Assembly: GCF_013401515.1 (NCBI RefSeq)
Contig: NZ_CP058529.1
Location: 992,001 to 1,056,000 of the forward strand
DNA: 64,000 nucleotides
Origin: Halorarum halophilum
GTDB taxonomy: Archaea > Halobacteriota > Halobacteria > Halobacteriales > Haloferacaceae
Direction of reading: 5' to 3'
This document shows positions 44,569 through 55,239 of the stretch, piece by piece. The stretch's first letter is position 1. Each line of letters begins with the position of its first letter. The notes beneath the pieces are model-generated. The model saw nothing but the letters and a program-made list of their open reading frames with translations, was not told the DNA's origin and did not search any database. The position numbers and the translations under genes were made by a program.

Positions 44569-46977
44569 ATGTCATCGTTCCAGTCGCAGCTCGGCGAGGA
44601 GGAGGGGATCGCCGACGAGTTGGCGGAGGGCCAGCGCGAGATCTCCATCGCCGAGTTCTTCGAGAAGAACAAGCACATGCTCGGCTTCGACTCGGGAGCC
44701 CGGGGGCTCGTCACCGCCGTCAAGGAGGCGGTCGACAACGCCCTCGACGCCTGCGAGGAGGCCGGCATCCGGCCGGACATCTACGTCGAGATCCGGGAGG
44801 TAGGCGACTACTACCGCCTCGTCGTCGAGGACAACGGGCCGGGCATCACGAAGGAACAGCTCCCGAAGGTGTTCGGGAAGCTGCTGTACGGGTCCCGCTT
44901 CCACGCCCGCGAACAGTCCCGGGGTCAGCAGGGGATCGGCATCTCCGCGGCCGTCCTCTACTCCCAGCTCACCTCCGGGAAGCCCGCGAAGATCACCAGC
45001 CGGCCGAAGGGCGACGCCCAGGCGCAGTACTTCGAGCTCATCATCGACACCGACACGAACGAGCCCGAGATCAAGGCCGACGAGCCGACCTCCTGGGACC
45101 GATCGCACGGCACGCGTATCGAGATCGAGATGGAGGCGAACATGCGCGCCAGGGCGCAGCTCCACGACTACATCAAGCACACCGCGGTCGTCAACCCCCA
45201 CGCGCGGCTCGAACTCCGCGAGCCCGGAAGCGACGAGCCGCTGAAGTTCGAGCGCGGCACCGACCAGCTCCCGGCCGAGACCGAGGAGATCCGACCCCAC
45301 CCCCACGGCGTGGAGCTCGGCACGCTCATCAAGATGCTCGAGGCGACCGAGTCCTACAGCGTCTCGGGGTTCCTCCAGGAGGAGTTCACCCGCGTCGGCA
45401 AGAAGACGGCCGACAAGGTGTGTGCCGGCTTCCGTGACCGCCACTTCGGGCGCGCGATGGGCTGGAGCGCCGGCCCCGACGCCGACCTCGAGGCGGCGCT
45501 CACCGAGGCGGTGTCGAACAAGGGCGCCGACGCGACGGGCTTTTTCGCCGAGGAGGTGACGGGGACGCTCGCCGAACGCGACCTCACGGCCCACCACGAA
45601 CTCGTCGAGGTCGTCGACAACGTCGCCGACGCGACCGAGGACGAGTACGGCGTGACGTTCGGCACCACCGTCCGGGAGAACGCGGTGGAGGCCGCCTGGG
45701 CGGAGCTGACCGGCTTCGACCCCGACGAGGAGCTCGACCGGCTCTCGTCGGATCTGTACGCCGTCGTCGACGAGGCCACGTCCACGCGGAAGGACGACGC
45801 GACGAAGCACGGGGTCGCCGAACGGCTGGCCCGCCGCGTCGCCGCCGGCGACGAGCGGCACCGCGCGACGCAACGGACCCTCCGGGCGTGGGTCGACGAG
45901 GCCGCGGCCGACACCGAGGAGTACGACGACGCGACGTTCGGGGAGACCGCACGTGAGAACGTCGTCGACGTGCTCTGGTCCCGGATGCGGACCGTCCCGG
46001 ACGACCTCCCGAAGGTGCGGGAGGTCGCCGCCGACCGGGACTCGGCCTCCGCGCTGCTGGAGGGGATGCGCGAGACGGACATCCTCGCCCCGCCGACCGA
46101 CTGTCTCGCGCCCATCACCGACGAACTCGTCGAGGCCGGGCTGAAGAAGGAGTTCGACGCGGACTTCTACGCCGCGGCGACCCGCGACGCCGACGTCCAC
46201 GGCGGCGACCCGTTCATCGTCGAGGCCGGCATCGCCTACGGCGGCGAACTGGGGTCGGAGGGACAGGTCGAGCTACTCCGGTTCGCGAACCGCGTCCCGC
46301 TTGTGTACCAGCGCGGCGCCTGCGCGACGACCGACGTGGTGAAGTCCATCGGCTGGCGGAACTACGGGCTCGACCAGCCCGGCGGCTCGGGGATGCCGAA
46401 CGGGCCGGCCGTGATCATGATCCACGTCGCCTCCACGAACGTCCCGTTCACGAGCGAGTCGAAGGACGCGCTCGCGAACATCCCGGCGATCGAGGACGAG
46501 ATCGAACTCGCGGTCCGGGAGGCCGCCCGCGAGCTGAAGTCGTACCTCAACAAGCGGCGGTCGCTCCAGAAGCGCCGCCAGAAGCAGGACGTGCTCGGGC
46601 GCATCCTCCCCGAGATGGCCGACAAGGTCGCCGAGGTCACCGGCCGCGACCGGCCGAACATCGACGGCGCGATGGCGCGCATCATGAACAACGTCAGCAT
46701 CGAGCGCGAGCGGGACGGCGACCTCGTCCGACTCGTGATCGAGAACCACTCCGACCGGACCGAGGAGCCCGACGTGACCGACATCGTGTCGGCGGAGCCG
46801 AGCGACCTCCCCGACGACGCGACGGTCGTCGACCTCGACGGCGAGTGGTTCGTGAAGTGGTCGCCGAGCATCCCCGGCGGGGAGGAGGCGACCCTGGAGT
46901 ACGCGGTGGACGAGGACGCCGAGTTCGACGTGAACGTCGACGGCGTCGAGGCGGAGAAACTCACGGTGAACGCGTAA
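44569..46977 (+). CDS. top6B: DNA topoisomerase VI subunit B
   Basis: 802 residues from [18 protein letters not shown]. The GHKL ATPase comes first: [61 protein letters not shown]. It is followed by the helix-two-turn-helix and transducer domains. An insertion of roughly 250 residues with acidic helical segments (around residues 285-530) lengthens it beyond the usual ~530-residue archaeal enzyme, as often in haloarchaea. A C-terminal beta domain ends [31 protein letters not shown]. Partners with Top6A to relax and decatenate DNA. Confidence 0.95.
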   Translation: MSSFQSQLGEEEGIADELAEGQREISIAEFFEKNKHMLGFDSGARGLVTAVKEAVDNALDACEEAGIRPDIYVEIREVGDYYRLVVEDNGPGITKEQLPKVFGKLLYGSRFHAREQSRGQQGIGISAAVLYSQLTSGKPAKITSRPKGDAQAQYFELIIDTDTNEPEIKADEPTSWDRSHGTRIEIEMEANMRARAQLHDYIKHTAVVNPHARLELREPGSDEPLKFERGTDQLPAETEEIRPHPHGVELGTLIKMLEATESYSVSGFLQEEFTRVGKKTADKVCAGFRDRHFGRAMGWSAGPDADLEAALTEAVSNKGADATGFFAEEVTGTLAERDLTAHHELVEVVDNVADATEDEYGVTFGTTVRENAVEAAWAELTGFDPDEELDRLSSDLYAVVDEATSTRKDDATKHGVAERLARRVAAGDERHRATQRTLRAWVDEAAADTEEYDDATFGETARENVVDVLWSRMRTVPDDLPKVREVAADRDSASALLEGMRETDILAPPTDCLAPITDELVEAGLKKEFDADFYAAATRDADVHGGDPFIVEAGIAYGGELGSEGQVELLRFANRVPLVYQRGACATTDVVKSIGWRNYGLDQPGGSGMPNGPAVIMIHVASTNVPFTSESKDALANIPAIEDEIELAVREAARELKSYLNKRRSLQKRRQKQDVLGRILPEMADKVAEVTGRDRPNIDGAMARIMNNVSIERERDGDLVRLVIENHSDRTEEPDVTDIVSAEPSDLPDDATVVDLDGEWFVKWSPSIPGGEEATLEYAVDEDAEFDVNVDGVEAEKLTVNA

Positions 46978-46978
46978 C

Positions 46979-48097
46979 ATGAGCACTGATTCGAACGGAG
47001 AGACGGACGCACAGCTGAACGAGGAGCGGGCCCGCGAACAGCTCGTGGAGCTCGCCGCCGAGTTCTACGACCAGTTCGACCAGGGAGACGTCCCGCGGAT
47101 GACGCTCCCGACCCGGACGAAGAGCAACATCGTCTTCGACGAGGACAGCGACGTCTGGGTGTACGGCGACCGCACCTCCTCACGGACGGCCAACTCCGTC
47201 CGCGGGGCGCGGAAGCTCCTGAAGGCGATCTACACGGTCGACTTCCTCGCCCAGCAACTGGAGGAGGACCGCTCGTCCACCCTGCGTGAGCTGTACTACC
47301 TCAGCGAGTCGTGGGACTCCGAGGACGCCCAGTTCAGCGACCAGGACGAGTCGAACCAGCTCGTGGAGGACCTCGAGATCGTCTCCGAGGTCACCCGCGA
47401 GGACTTCCACATGCGCCCGGAGGAGTCCGGCGCGACGCTGATGGGGCCGCTCCTCCTCAGGGAGCAGACCCGACGCGGCGAGCGCGAGATCCACTGCCAG
47501 GAGGACGTTGGCGAGGGGGGCTACCAGATCCCCAACAACCCGGACACCATCGAGTTCCTCGACCACGACATCGACTTCGTCATGTGCGTCGAGACCGGCG
47601 GGATGCGCGACCGGCTCGTCGAGAACGGGTTCGACGACGACTACAACTGCCTCGTCGTCCACCTGAAGGGCCAGCCAGCCCGAGCGACCCGGCGCATCAC
47701 CAAGCGCCTCCACGACGAACTCGACCTCCCGGTGCTGGTGTTCACAGACGGTGACCCGTGGTCCTACCGCATCTTCGGCTCGGTCGCGTACGGCTCCATC
47801 AAGTCCGCGCACCTCTCGGAGTACCTCGCGACGCCCGAGGCCCAGTACGTCGGCATCCGCCCGCAGGACATCGTGGAGTACGACCTCCCGACCGACCCGC
47901 TGTCGGACTCGGACGTCAACGCGCTCGAGTCGGAACTCGACGACCCGCGCTTCCAGACCGACTTCTGGGAGGAGCAGATCGAGCTCCAGCTCGACATCGG
48001 GAAGAAGTCCGAGCAGCAGGCGCTCGCCTCGCGCGGCCTCGACTTCGTGACCGACACGTACCTCCCCGACCGGCTGAAGGAGATGGGCGTCCTCTAG
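46979..48097 (+). CDS. top6A: DNA topoisomerase VI subunit A (Spo11 homologue)
   Basis: 372 residues. It starts one base after the top6B stop. The winged-helix 5Y-CAP part carries the catalytic Tyr in [13 protein letters not shown] (second Tyr of the pair, residue 107, by analogy with Spo11). The TOPRIM part shows [13 protein letters not shown] (Glu) and [20 protein letters not shown] (DxD). It makes the double-strand break through which another duplex passes. Its end overlaps the convergent zinc-ribbon gene by 4 nt. Confidence 0.96.
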   Translation: MSTDSNGETDAQLNEERAREQLVELAAEFYDQFDQGDVPRMTLPTRTKSNIVFDEDSDVWVYGDRTSSRTANSVRGARKLLKAIYTVDFLAQQLEEDRSSTLRELYYLSESWDSEDAQFSDQDESNQLVEDLEIVSEVTREDFHMRPEESGATLMGPLLLREQTRRGEREIHCQEDVGEGGYQIPNNPDTIEFLDHDIDFVMCVETGGMRDRLVENGFDDDYNCLVVHLKGQPARATRRITKRLHDELDLPVLVFTDGDPWSYRIFGSVAYGSIKSAHLSEYLATPEAQYVGIRPQDIVEYDLPTDPLSDSDVNALESELDDPRFQTDFWEEQIELQLDIGKKSEQQALASRGLDFVTDTYLPDRLKEMGVL

Positions 48098-48942
48098 GCG
48101 CGCTCGGTCTCGGTCGACTCGTCGAGTTCGGCTTCCACGTCCGGACCGTCGGTGTCGCTCTCACCCTCGAAACACTCGCGACAGTACACGTTCTCGCCCG
48201 ACTCGTACGTTCGGAGCGGTAGCCCCGCGAGGTACCACCGGTCCGCGTAGGCGCGACGCACCCCCGATCGGACCCGGTCGCCGCAGGCCGCACACGGCTC
48301 CGGAGGGTTGCGGACGCGGTCGGTCGAGACCGTCCGTTTCCGCCCGACCGTCGAGAGCGGGACGTTGCCCTGCCGCGCGGCGAGCGGGAAGTAGGTCACC
48401 CCGAGGGCGATCGCGAGGAACAGCACGCCGGTGACCAGCACGAGCGGCCCGGACGCGGCGGAGGCGGCGCCGGCCGCGAACGTGAGTGCGGCGGTGACGA
48501 CGAACAGGAAGCCGAGTACGGCGCCGGCGGCCATCCAGGGGTCCACGCCCAGGCGGGCGTCGTCGGGGTACGAGCGCTCGGAGCCGTCGGCGCGGATCTC
48601 CCGGCGGGGCGCTCCGGAGGTGTGGCGGTACCATGCGTAGAGGACGTTCCCGACGCCGCCCGTGAGCAGCAGCAGGACGAAGTGGACCGGGAGCGACCCG
48701 AACCCCCTGTCGACGAGCACCACGCGGTCGCCGTGGTCGTGTTCGAGCGTCCAGCCGCGCACCCGATAGTCCTCGACGCGGCGGCGGAGCCACGCCCGGT
48801 CGGCGTCGAGGGACGACCCGGAACTCGCCGAACCGCCGGCGGAGCCGCCGGTATCGACCCCGTTGCCGCACTGCGAGCAGAACCGGTCACCGGGTGTGAG
48901 TCGTGCGCCGCAGGCCGAGCAGTAGCGATCGCCGGAGGGCAC
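48094..48942 (-). CDS. Zinc-ribbon membrane protein
   Basis: 282 residues. An N-terminal double zinc ribbon ([21 protein letters not shown]) is followed by a Ser/Gly linker, then about three hydrophobic spans ([65 protein letters not shown]). A second cysteine pair set lies near the C-terminus ([13 protein letters not shown] and [11 protein letters not shown]), possibly another ribbon, before an acidic tail. No enzymatic motif. Probably a membrane scaffold or regulator. Overlaps top6A by 4 nt at the stops. Confidence 0.75.
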   Translation of the reverse strand: MPSGDRYCSACGARLTPGDRFCSQCGNGVDTGGSAGGSASSGSSLDADRAWLRRRVEDYRVRGWTLEHDHGDRVVLVDRGFGSLPVHFVLLLLTGGVGNVLYAWYRHTSGAPRREIRADGSERSYPDDARLGVDPWMAAGAVLGFLFVVTAALTFAAGAASAASGPLVLVTGVLFLAIALGVTYFPLAARQGNVPLSTVGRKRTVSTDRVRNPPEPCAACGDRVRSGVRRAYADRWYLAGLPLRTYESGENVYCRECFEGESDTDGPDVEAELDESTETERA

Positions 48943-48977
48943 GCTACGTTGGACTCGGACACCGGGGGCGAAGAACC

Positions 48978-49709
48978 TTACGCGGGGGCGTCCACCTCCG
49001 ACAGTTCGACGCCGCGCTCGTCGAGGACGACCGGAACGCCGCGACCGGCCACGTCGGCCGCGAACGCGGCCGAGTCGGCCGCCAGCGACTCCGACGTCCC
49101 GTAGTGGACCGGGAGCACGAGGTCCGGGTCCATGCGCTCGGCGAGGTCGGCGCTCTCGTGCCGGTCCGGGACCGACCCGCCGCCGATGTTGGCGAGGAAC
49201 AGCGAGACGTCGAGTTCAGCGTAGGCGTCGAGCGCGTCGCCGTCCCCGGGCCAGAAGACGGAGACGCCGTCGATCGACAGCCGATAGCCGACGCCGAGGC
49301 CGAGCGGGTGCGGGACGGTCCCGTCCGCGCGGGCGTGCGGGCCGTCCGGGTCGTTGTACGCCGGGACGGTCCAGACGTCGACGGCGCCGACCGAGATGCG
49401 GTCCTCCTCGCCGACGCGCTCGACCGCCCGGTCGAGGTTCGCGACCGGGACCACGTCGCGATCGATCCGGTCGGCGTCGACCCCCTCGTAGACGACGACG
49501 GTCGCGTCCCGCGCGGCGACGCGCTCGATTCCGTCGCTGTCGTAGTGGTGGTCGTGCGTGACGCAGACCAGGTCGCCGTCCTTCGGGTAATCGTCGAGCA
49601 CGCCGTACCGGCCGGGGTCGAGGTAGACGACGAACCCGGACGTCGTCTCGATGCGGACCGTGGCGTAGCCGCGCCACTCGACCGACAGCGAGTCGTGGCG
49701 GATGGTCAT
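48978..49709 (-). CDS. Metallo-beta-lactamase-fold hydrolase (UlaG-like)
   Basis: 243 residues. Zinc motif VCVTHDHHYDSDGIERV (HxHxxD form), FWPGDGDAL for the Asp ligand and LPVHYGTSESLA for the last His, with WRGYATVRIETTSGFVVYLDPG at the start. This is the UlaG/RomA-type branch of MBL hydrolases; substrate unknown. The next gene on the strand (49735) is 25 nt upstream and may share its promoter. Confidence 0.82.
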   Translation of the reverse strand: MTIRHDSLSVEWRGYATVRIETTSGFVVYLDPGRYGVLDDYPKDGDLVCVTHDHHYDSDGIERVAARDATVVVYEGVDADRIDRDVVPVANLDRAVERVGEEDRISVGAVDVWTVPAYNDPDGPHARADGTVPHPLGLGVGYRLSIDGVSVFWPGDGDALDAYAELDVSLFLANIGGGSVPDRHESADLAERMDPDLVLPVHYGTSESLAADSAAFAADVAGRGVPVVLDERGVELSEVDAPA

Positions 49710-49734
49710 GCGTGTGGGTGTTCGGCCGCGAGAT

Positions 49735-49938
49735 TTACAGGTACCGTTCGCCGACCGGGCCGGCCCAGAACCCCGCCGCGAAGAACAGCAGGACGGCGGC
49801 GAGCGCGCCGAGTCGGAGCGTCGTCACGACGTCGTCGGTCGTCAGGGCCGAGGCGACGGTGGCGACCAGCACGGCGACGAACGCGACCGAGAACAGCACC
49901 GGCATCGGGTTGTCGGCGACGACGCCGCGGATGCTCAT
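49735..49938 (-). CDS. Small two-span membrane protein
   Basis: 67 residues. Two hydrophobic spans (VLFSVAFVAVLVATVASAL and LGALAAVLLFFAAGFWAG) are separated by TTDDVVTTLR; it ends PVGERYL. It starts MSIRGVVADNPMP. Codon use is normal. The MBL-fold hydrolase gene lies downstream on the same strand, so an operon is likely. Function unknown. Confidence 0.72.
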   Translation of the reverse strand: MSIRGVVADNPMPVLFSVAFVAVLVATVASALTTDDVVTTLRLGALAAVLLFFAAGFWAGPVGERYL

Positions 49939-50123
49939 GATGGCTGTGTGCGTGGTCGGCTGAAGTGTCTTACCGTCTCTGTCGCGTTCGATCCTTTTGG
50001 CATCCGTACGGAGTACTGGGTTGACCCGACCGCGAAAGCCCCGCGGCCCCTTTCAGTCCCACCCGTAGCGATCGTCGCCAACGTCGCCCGCGGTTGTTCG
50101 GGCAGTCGTACCGGGAGAACAGC

Positions 50124-51854
50124 TCACTGCGCGTCCGCGAGTCGCTCCACGCGCTCCAGCGAGTCGGCGTCGTCGGGGTCCTTGTCCTCGCGCACCTCGA
50201 CGAACCGCGGGAAACGGAGGGCGTAGCCGGAGGAGTACGTCGGGGATCGCTGGATCTCCTCGTAGCCGACCTCGAAGACGATCGCCGGGCGGATCTCCAC
50301 GTCCGTCCCTCGCTCGCGCACGACGTGGGGTTCGAGGCGGTCGGTCAGTTCGACCAGCTCCTCGTCGGTGATGCCCGTCGCTACCTTGCCGATCGTCTCG
50401 AACCCGTCGCCGTCCCGCGCGGACAGCAGGAACGTCCCGAGCAGGTTCGCGCGGCGGCCCTCGCCCCACTCCGCGCCGGTGACGACCAGGTCGAGCGTCT
50501 CCACGTCGGGCTTGCGCTTGAGCCAGTTCCGCCCGCGCTTGCCCGGCGAGTACGTCGAGTCCGGGTTCTTCAGCATGATCCCCTCGTGACCCGCCGCCAG
50601 CGACTTCGCCTCCACCGTCTCGATCCGCTCGGGGTCCTCCGTGACGAGCAGCTCCGAGACGCCCACGGCGAGCACGTCCGAGAGCCGCGCGTACCGTTCG
50701 GTGAGGGGGGCGTCGAGGAGGTCCTCGCCGTCCGCGTGCAGGCAGTCGAACGCGCGGAGTTCGACCGTCACCTCCTCGCGCAGTCGGTCGACCTCGTACT
50801 TCCGACGGAACCGGCGGAGGATCTCCTGGAACGGCAGCGGCTCGCCGTCCTCGTCCACCGCGACCGCCTCGCCGTCGACGATGGCCGGCGCGGCGAGGTG
50901 CTCGTCCGCGTGCTCGACGAGTTCCGGGAGGGCGTCGGTCACGTCCTCCATGTTCCGCGAGTAGACGCTCGTCTCCTCGCCGTCGTAGTGCAGCTGGACG
51001 CGGGCGCCGTCGTACTTCGTCTCGACGGCCACCGCGTCCCACTCCTCCAGCGCATCCGTCACGCCGCCGGCCTGCGCGAGCATCGCACGGACGGGGCGGC
51101 CGACCGCCAGCGAGACGTCGCGGAGGCCCGACACCCCCTCGTCGCGGGCGAGTTCGGCGACCCGGCCGTAGTCGTTCGTCACCTGGAGTGCTCCCTCGAC
51201 GGCGGCGACCAGCTCCTCGGTGTCGTCGTCCTCGTCGCGCTCCTCGACCGGGGTCGTGACGTTCGCCCCGAGGAATGCCTCGGCGATCGCGTCGCGGACG
51301 GTCCCGCCCCCGACGCCGATCCGCATCTCCCCGAGGACGAGCCGGGCGAGGTACTTCGCCTCGGCCGGCGAGGCGCGGTTGAACAGCCCGAACAGGGTGT
51401 CCCGCCGGGTGTCCTCGCTCCCGTCGCCCTCGGCGGCGGCGACGCGCTCGAACGCCTCGAACACCTCGCGGACGGTGAGGTCGCCGCCCGAACCGCCGTC
51501 GTCCGGGCCACCGCCGGCGTCGCTGCCGAAGGCGGCGAGCCCCGTCTGCCCGCCGAAGTCGTAGCTCGCGGCGACGGCGCCGATCTCGCCGGTCTCGGCG
51601 AGCCGATCCTCGACGTCGTCCGCGGTGACGTTCGTGCCGGCGGCGCGGGCGATCGCCTCGTGACACAGCGACGGGCCGACGGCGAGCTTGCGGGTGTCCC
51701 AGCCCGGGAACACCTTCCCCTGGAGGAACCGTGCGACGACCGCGAGGTCGTCGTCCGCGTCCGCGAGCGCGGCCGCCGCGAGGCCGACGGTCGCGAGGTC
51801 GGCCTCCTCGGCCTCGAGCGCGTCCGCGCGGTCGGCGAAGGCCGCGAAATCCAT
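50124..51854 (-). CDS. ligA: ATP-dependent DNA ligase
   Basis: 576 residues from MDFAAFADRADALEAEEADL; a TATA (TTTATT on this strand, 51878-51883) lies 27 nt upstream. An N-terminal DNA-binding domain contains a Gly/Asp-rich insert (~residues 111-125, SDAGGGPDDGGSGG). The adenylation domain carries catalytic Lys280 in VETKYDGARVQLHY, then YSRNMEDVT, IVDGEAVAVDE, HEGIMLKNPDS and NWLKRKP. The C-terminal OB fold is present. It seals nicks in replication and repair. Confidence 0.95.
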   Translation of the reverse strand: MDFAAFADRADALEAEEADLATVGLAAAALADADDDLAVVARFLQGKVFPGWDTRKLAVGPSLCHEAIARAAGTNVTADDVEDRLAETGEIGAVAASYDFGGQTGLAAFGSDAGGGPDDGGSGGDLTVREVFEAFERVAAAEGDGSEDTRRDTLFGLFNRASPAEAKYLARLVLGEMRIGVGGGTVRDAIAEAFLGANVTTPVEERDEDDDTEELVAAVEGALQVTNDYGRVAELARDEGVSGLRDVSLAVGRPVRAMLAQAGGVTDALEEWDAVAVETKYDGARVQLHYDGEETSVYSRNMEDVTDALPELVEHADEHLAAPAIVDGEAVAVDEDGEPLPFQEILRRFRRKYEVDRLREEVTVELRAFDCLHADGEDLLDAPLTERYARLSDVLAVGVSELLVTEDPERIETVEAKSLAAGHEGIMLKNPDSTYSPGKRGRNWLKRKPDVETLDLVVTGAEWGEGRRANLLGTFLLSARDGDGFETIGKVATGITDEELVELTDRLEPHVVRERGTDVEIRPAIVFEVGYEEIQRSPTYSSGYALRFPRFVEVREDKDPDDADSLERVERLADAQ

Positions 51855-51877
51855 ACCGTCGTTCGCCGGCCGTCGCG

Positions 51878-51883
51878 AATAAA
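51878..51883 (-). promoter_or_regulatory. ligA TATA box
   Basis: TTTATT on the minus strand is centred 27 nt before the ligase ATG at 51854. Confidence 0.6.
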
Positions 51884-51901
51884 CCCGCCGACTCCGGCCG
51901 G

Positions 51902-52369
51902 CTACTCCCCTCGCTGCCGCCGGATCGCCAGCTGCTCCGCGAGCCAGGTTCGCTGCCGCTCCTCCCCGCCGAGGCCGGCGAGCGGTTCGACCGTCGTCGC
52001 CCCCGCGGCGCCGATACGCGTGCGGAGGCCGCCGCGTTCGATCAGCGTTTCGCGGACGTCGCGGTCGGCGAGCACGGCGACCTCGTCGTACTCGTTCCGG
52101 CGGACCCTCGCCGCGAGGTCGGTCACGACGCCCATCGCCCACCGGGCGCGCCCGGCCGGCTCCATGTCGGCGAAGCGGACCCCCTCGCACTCGACCGTCT
52201 CGTCGGGCTCCACCAGCCCGTGTGGTCCCGATACGACGAGCCACTCGTCGTAACTGATCCGGGCGAACTCGCGCTTCAGGCGGAAGAACTCCGTGTCGTA
52301 CGCCGTCCCGGCGGGGGTCGGCTCGCGTGGCGCGTCCGAACCGGCCTGGACGAGTCCGAGCGTCGGCAT
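51902..52369 (-). CDS. DUF6884-like protein
   Basis: 155 residues from MPTLGLVQAGSDAPREPTPA. Chosen because a TATA-like GTTAAAT (52394-52400 region, this strand) sits ~27 nt before this ATG; a longer start at 52378 is equally near. The core TAYDTEFFRLKREFARISYDEWLVVSGPHGLVEPDETVECEG matches the 'SAKHGLL-x-P' pattern of the DUF6884 nucleotide-metabolism-like family from memory. No catalytic role is known. It is divergent from the GCS2-family gene. Confidence 0.68.
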   Translation of the reverse strand: MPTLGLVQAGSDAPREPTPAGTAYDTEFFRLKREFARISYDEWLVVSGPHGLVEPDETVECEGVRFADMEPAGRARWAMGVVTDLAARVRRNEYDEVAVLADRDVRETLIERGGLRTRIGAAGATTVEPLAGLGGEERQRTWLAEQLAIRRQRGE

Positions 52370-52533
52370 TCCCCCCATCTCGCCCGTCGCGGGATTTAAC
52401 GCTTCCCACACCAGCCACGCGCCCGGCGTCCCGCTCACGTCCTCGAGTTTCCAGTACGGTCGTCGATCGCGTTCCTGCTCAGCCCGCCATATCACCCAAC
52501 GCGTTCAAGGGGGACGGGAGCGGAATCGGGGGC

Positions 52534-54081
52534 ATGGAAGAGGGTGACGTCGGTCTCGCCGGGCGGGTGGAAGACGTGCTGGACGTGGACCTCGAGGAGT
52601 TCGGCCACCAGGCCGCCGTCGACGCGGAGACCGTGAAGGCGCTGCTCCGGGAGGGGGCGTTCGACAACCACCAGTCGATCGTCGGGCTCGAGTACGAGTT
52701 CTACGCCGTCTCCGAGGGGCGGTGGCGCGGCGACGAGGGGCCCGTGGAGGCGTACTCGCTCACGCGGGTCCCCCGGCGCCTGCTCGACCTCATCGGGTTC
52801 GAGAAGGAACTGGGACTGCACAACGCGGAGATGACGACCAGCCCGCAGCCGCTGAACGATCACGGCCTCCGGGCGCAGGGTGCCGAGGTGCGCGCGCGGC
52901 TCTCGGCCGCCCAGGAGACGACGGCCGCGGAGGGGATGCGACTCGTGAGCGACGGGATGTGGACGATCCCGCCGGCCGGTGAGACGGCGCGCGGCTACCT
53001 CGCCGACTCCGTCGTCGACGACGGCGTCCGGGTGGCGACCAACATGAGCGACTCCGTCAGGTACCACGCGATGGCGAACGGCCCGGCGACCGCGGAGACG
53101 TTCGCCATCGAGGCCCCCCACGTGGAACTGGAGGCCGACACCGTGATGCCAGAGAGCCTCATCACGTCCATCCAGCCCCACTACCAGGTGCCCAACGCCG
53201 AGGACGTCCCGACGTACCACAACATCGCGCTCAGGGTGGCCGGACCGCTGCTCGCGCTCGCCGTCAACTCCCCGTTCTTCCCGCCGGACCTGTACGCCGA
53301 CGACGCGTCGCCGGAGGAGATCCTGGACGACGGGTGGCACGAGAACCGCATCCCCGTCTTCGAGTCCGTGATGAACGGCGGCGACGCGGGCGAGAAGGTC
53401 CGGTTCCCGGACGACCTCGACACCGTGGCGGATGCGGTCGACCGCATCGCCGCGGACGCGACGATCGTCCCGATGCCCGTCGGCGGCGGGGACCGGTTCG
53501 ACGACGCCTTCGCGACCCTCCGGCGCAAGCACGGGACCTACTGGCGGTGGGTCCGGCCGGTGTTCGACGGGGCGACGCGTTCGGACGCGAACGCCCGCAT
53601 CGAGTTCCGCCCCCTGCCCGCCCAGCCCACGGTCCGGGACTCCGTCGCCTTCCTGGCCGCGTTCGCCGGCCTGATGGAGAGCCTCTCCCGCCGGCGCCAT
53701 CCGGTCGCCGACCAGGACTGGGCGACCGCCGAGGCGAACTTCTCCGCCGCAGTCGAGGACGGCATCGACGCCGATCTGACGTGGGTCACGACGGACGGCG
53801 CGGAGACGACCTCTCGCGAGGCCGTGTTCGAGGACCTGCTCGCGCACGCCGAGGCCGGCCTCGAGGACGCGGGGTGCGACGAGGAGACGGCGAAGCGCCA
53901 CCTCGCACCGTTGCGGCACCGCGTCGAGACCGGGGTGACGCCGGCCGGCTGGAAGCGTGCGGAGGTCCGCGACCGACTCGCGGACGGCGACGACTTCGAC
54001 GAGGCGGTCACGGGGATGCAACGCGAGTACATCGCGCGCCAGACGGACACCCTGCTCGACGGGTGCTTCGCCGACTGGTAG
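52534..54081 (+). CDS. Glutamate-cysteine ligase (GCS2) family protein
   Basis: 515 residues from MEEGDVGLAGRVEDVLDVDL. The GCS2 core shows SIVGLEYEFYAVSEG (metal/ATP-binding Glu residues), HNAEMTTSPQPLNDHG, SIQPHYQVPNAEDV, AVNSPFFPPDLYADD and ARIEFRPLPAQPT. Haloarchaea use gamma-glutamylcysteine as main thiol, made by GshA (~360 residues). This protein is longer and its motifs differ, so it may be a second ligase with another substrate. It should not be called GshA without testing. Confidence 0.72.
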   Translation: MEEGDVGLAGRVEDVLDVDLEEFGHQAAVDAETVKALLREGAFDNHQSIVGLEYEFYAVSEGRWRGDEGPVEAYSLTRVPRRLLDLIGFEKELGLHNAEMTTSPQPLNDHGLRAQGAEVRARLSAAQETTAAEGMRLVSDGMWTIPPAGETARGYLADSVVDDGVRVATNMSDSVRYHAMANGPATAETFAIEAPHVELEADTVMPESLITSIQPHYQVPNAEDVPTYHNIALRVAGPLLALAVNSPFFPPDLYADDASPEEILDDGWHENRIPVFESVMNGGDAGEKVRFPDDLDTVADAVDRIAADATIVPMPVGGGDRFDDAFATLRRKHGTYWRWVRPVFDGATRSDANARIEFRPLPAQPTVRDSVAFLAAFAGLMESLSRRRHPVADQDWATAEANFSAAVEDGIDADLTWVTTDGAETTSREAVFEDLLAHAEAGLEDAGCDEETAKRHLAPLRHRVETGVTPAGWKRAEVRDRLADGDDFDEAVTGMQREYIARQTDTLLDGCFADW

Positions 54082-54180
54082 CCGGTCGGTAACCGCTCGA
54101 GTTACGTCCCCTGGGTCTTCCATCCGACTCCGCCGTTCGCCGGTGGAAAGCGTCTTGCTTCCCGAGCGCCTAGCCAATCC

Positions 54181-55167
54181 GTGACCGATACCGGCGTCTC
54201 GCTACGGGACGGCATCCACATCGACCTCTCCGACGGGACGCGCGTCGTGGCCGACGCGTCCTCGCCGAGCGGCGACGTGAACGTCCTTACCCACGCCCAC
54301 GGCGACCACCTCTTCCGCGCCAGCCCTGGCCCCGTCGTCTGCTCCCCGGCCACCGCCGACATCGCGCGCCATCGCCGGACAAACGCCATCGTCGAACCGG
54401 GCACGGATCCGCGGGTCGAACTGGTGAGCGCCGGCCACGTCGCCGGCTCCACCGCCGCCGTCGTCACCGACCCCGACGGCACGCGCTACTGCTACACCGG
54501 CGACGTCTCGACGCGCGACAGGCTCTACCTCGACGGTTTCGACCCGCCGGACGTCGACGTGCTCGTCGTCGAGTCGACCTACGGGCGCCCGGAGTACGTC
54601 CTCCCATCGCAGGCCGAGGTGGAGGGGGAGATAAACGACTGGCTCGACGAGACGATGGACTGCCCAGTCCTGCTGTTCGGCTACTCGCTCGGCCGCGCCC
54701 AGAAGCTCCAGGTACTCGCCGAGGCGGCCGGCCGCGACCGGGTGTTCGTGACGGACGGCGTCGCCGGGGTGAACGCGGCGGTGGAGCCCCACGTCGACGC
54801 CACCTTCGGCTCCGCGACGTTCGGGCCGGACGTCGACCTCGGCCCGGGCGACGCGCTCGTGCTCCCCAGGGGGCGGGGAACCCGCGACCTCGTCGCGCGA
54901 CTGCGGGACGAGCGCGACGCCGTCACGGCCGGGTTCTCGGGCTGGGCGGTGGACGAGTCGTTCCGCTACCGCGGCGACTACGACGCGACGTTCCCGCTCA
55001 CGGACCACTGCGACTTCCGGGAGCTGTGCGAACTCGTCGAGGCGGCGAACCCCGACCGGGTGTACACGACCCACGGGTTCACCGACGAGCTGGCGATCGA
55101 GCTGACCAGGCGTGGGTTCGAGGCGACGGCGCTCCGGAAGGGACAGGCGATGCTCGGGGACTTCTGA
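54181..55167 (+). CDS. Metallo-beta-lactamase/beta-CASP-like nuclease (mRNA 3'-end processing factor-like)
   Basis: 328 residues, GTG start (MTDTGVSLRDGIHIDL). MBL motif VLTHAHGDHLFRASPG (HxHxDH), HVAGSTAAVVTDPDG, CYTGDVSTRDRLYLDG and, near the end, ATFPLTDHCDFREL and YTTHGFTDELA. The family (Ysh1/CPSF-73-like exonuclease annotated in archaea) processes RNA or DNA ends; here the beta-CASP insert is short. It starts 99 nt after the GCS2-family gene in the same direction. Substrate not known. Confidence 0.8.
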   Translation: MTDTGVSLRDGIHIDLSDGTRVVADASSPSGDVNVLTHAHGDHLFRASPGPVVCSPATADIARHRRTNAIVEPGTDPRVELVSAGHVAGSTAAVVTDPDGTRYCYTGDVSTRDRLYLDGFDPPDVDVLVVESTYGRPEYVLPSQAEVEGEINDWLDETMDCPVLLFGYSLGRAQKLQVLAEAAGRDRVFVTDGVAGVNAAVEPHVDATFGSATFGPDVDLGPGDALVLPRGRGTRDLVARLRDERDAVTAGFSGWAVDESFRYRGDYDATFPLTDHCDFRELCELVEAANPDRVYTTHGFTDELAIELTRRGFEATALRKGQAMLGDF

Positions 55168-55239
55168 GTTCGAAGGAGTTCCGCGTTCGGCGGGGAAGCG
55201 GCGGGACGACCGCGTCGCGTTGGGGTGCTGATTTGGCTT

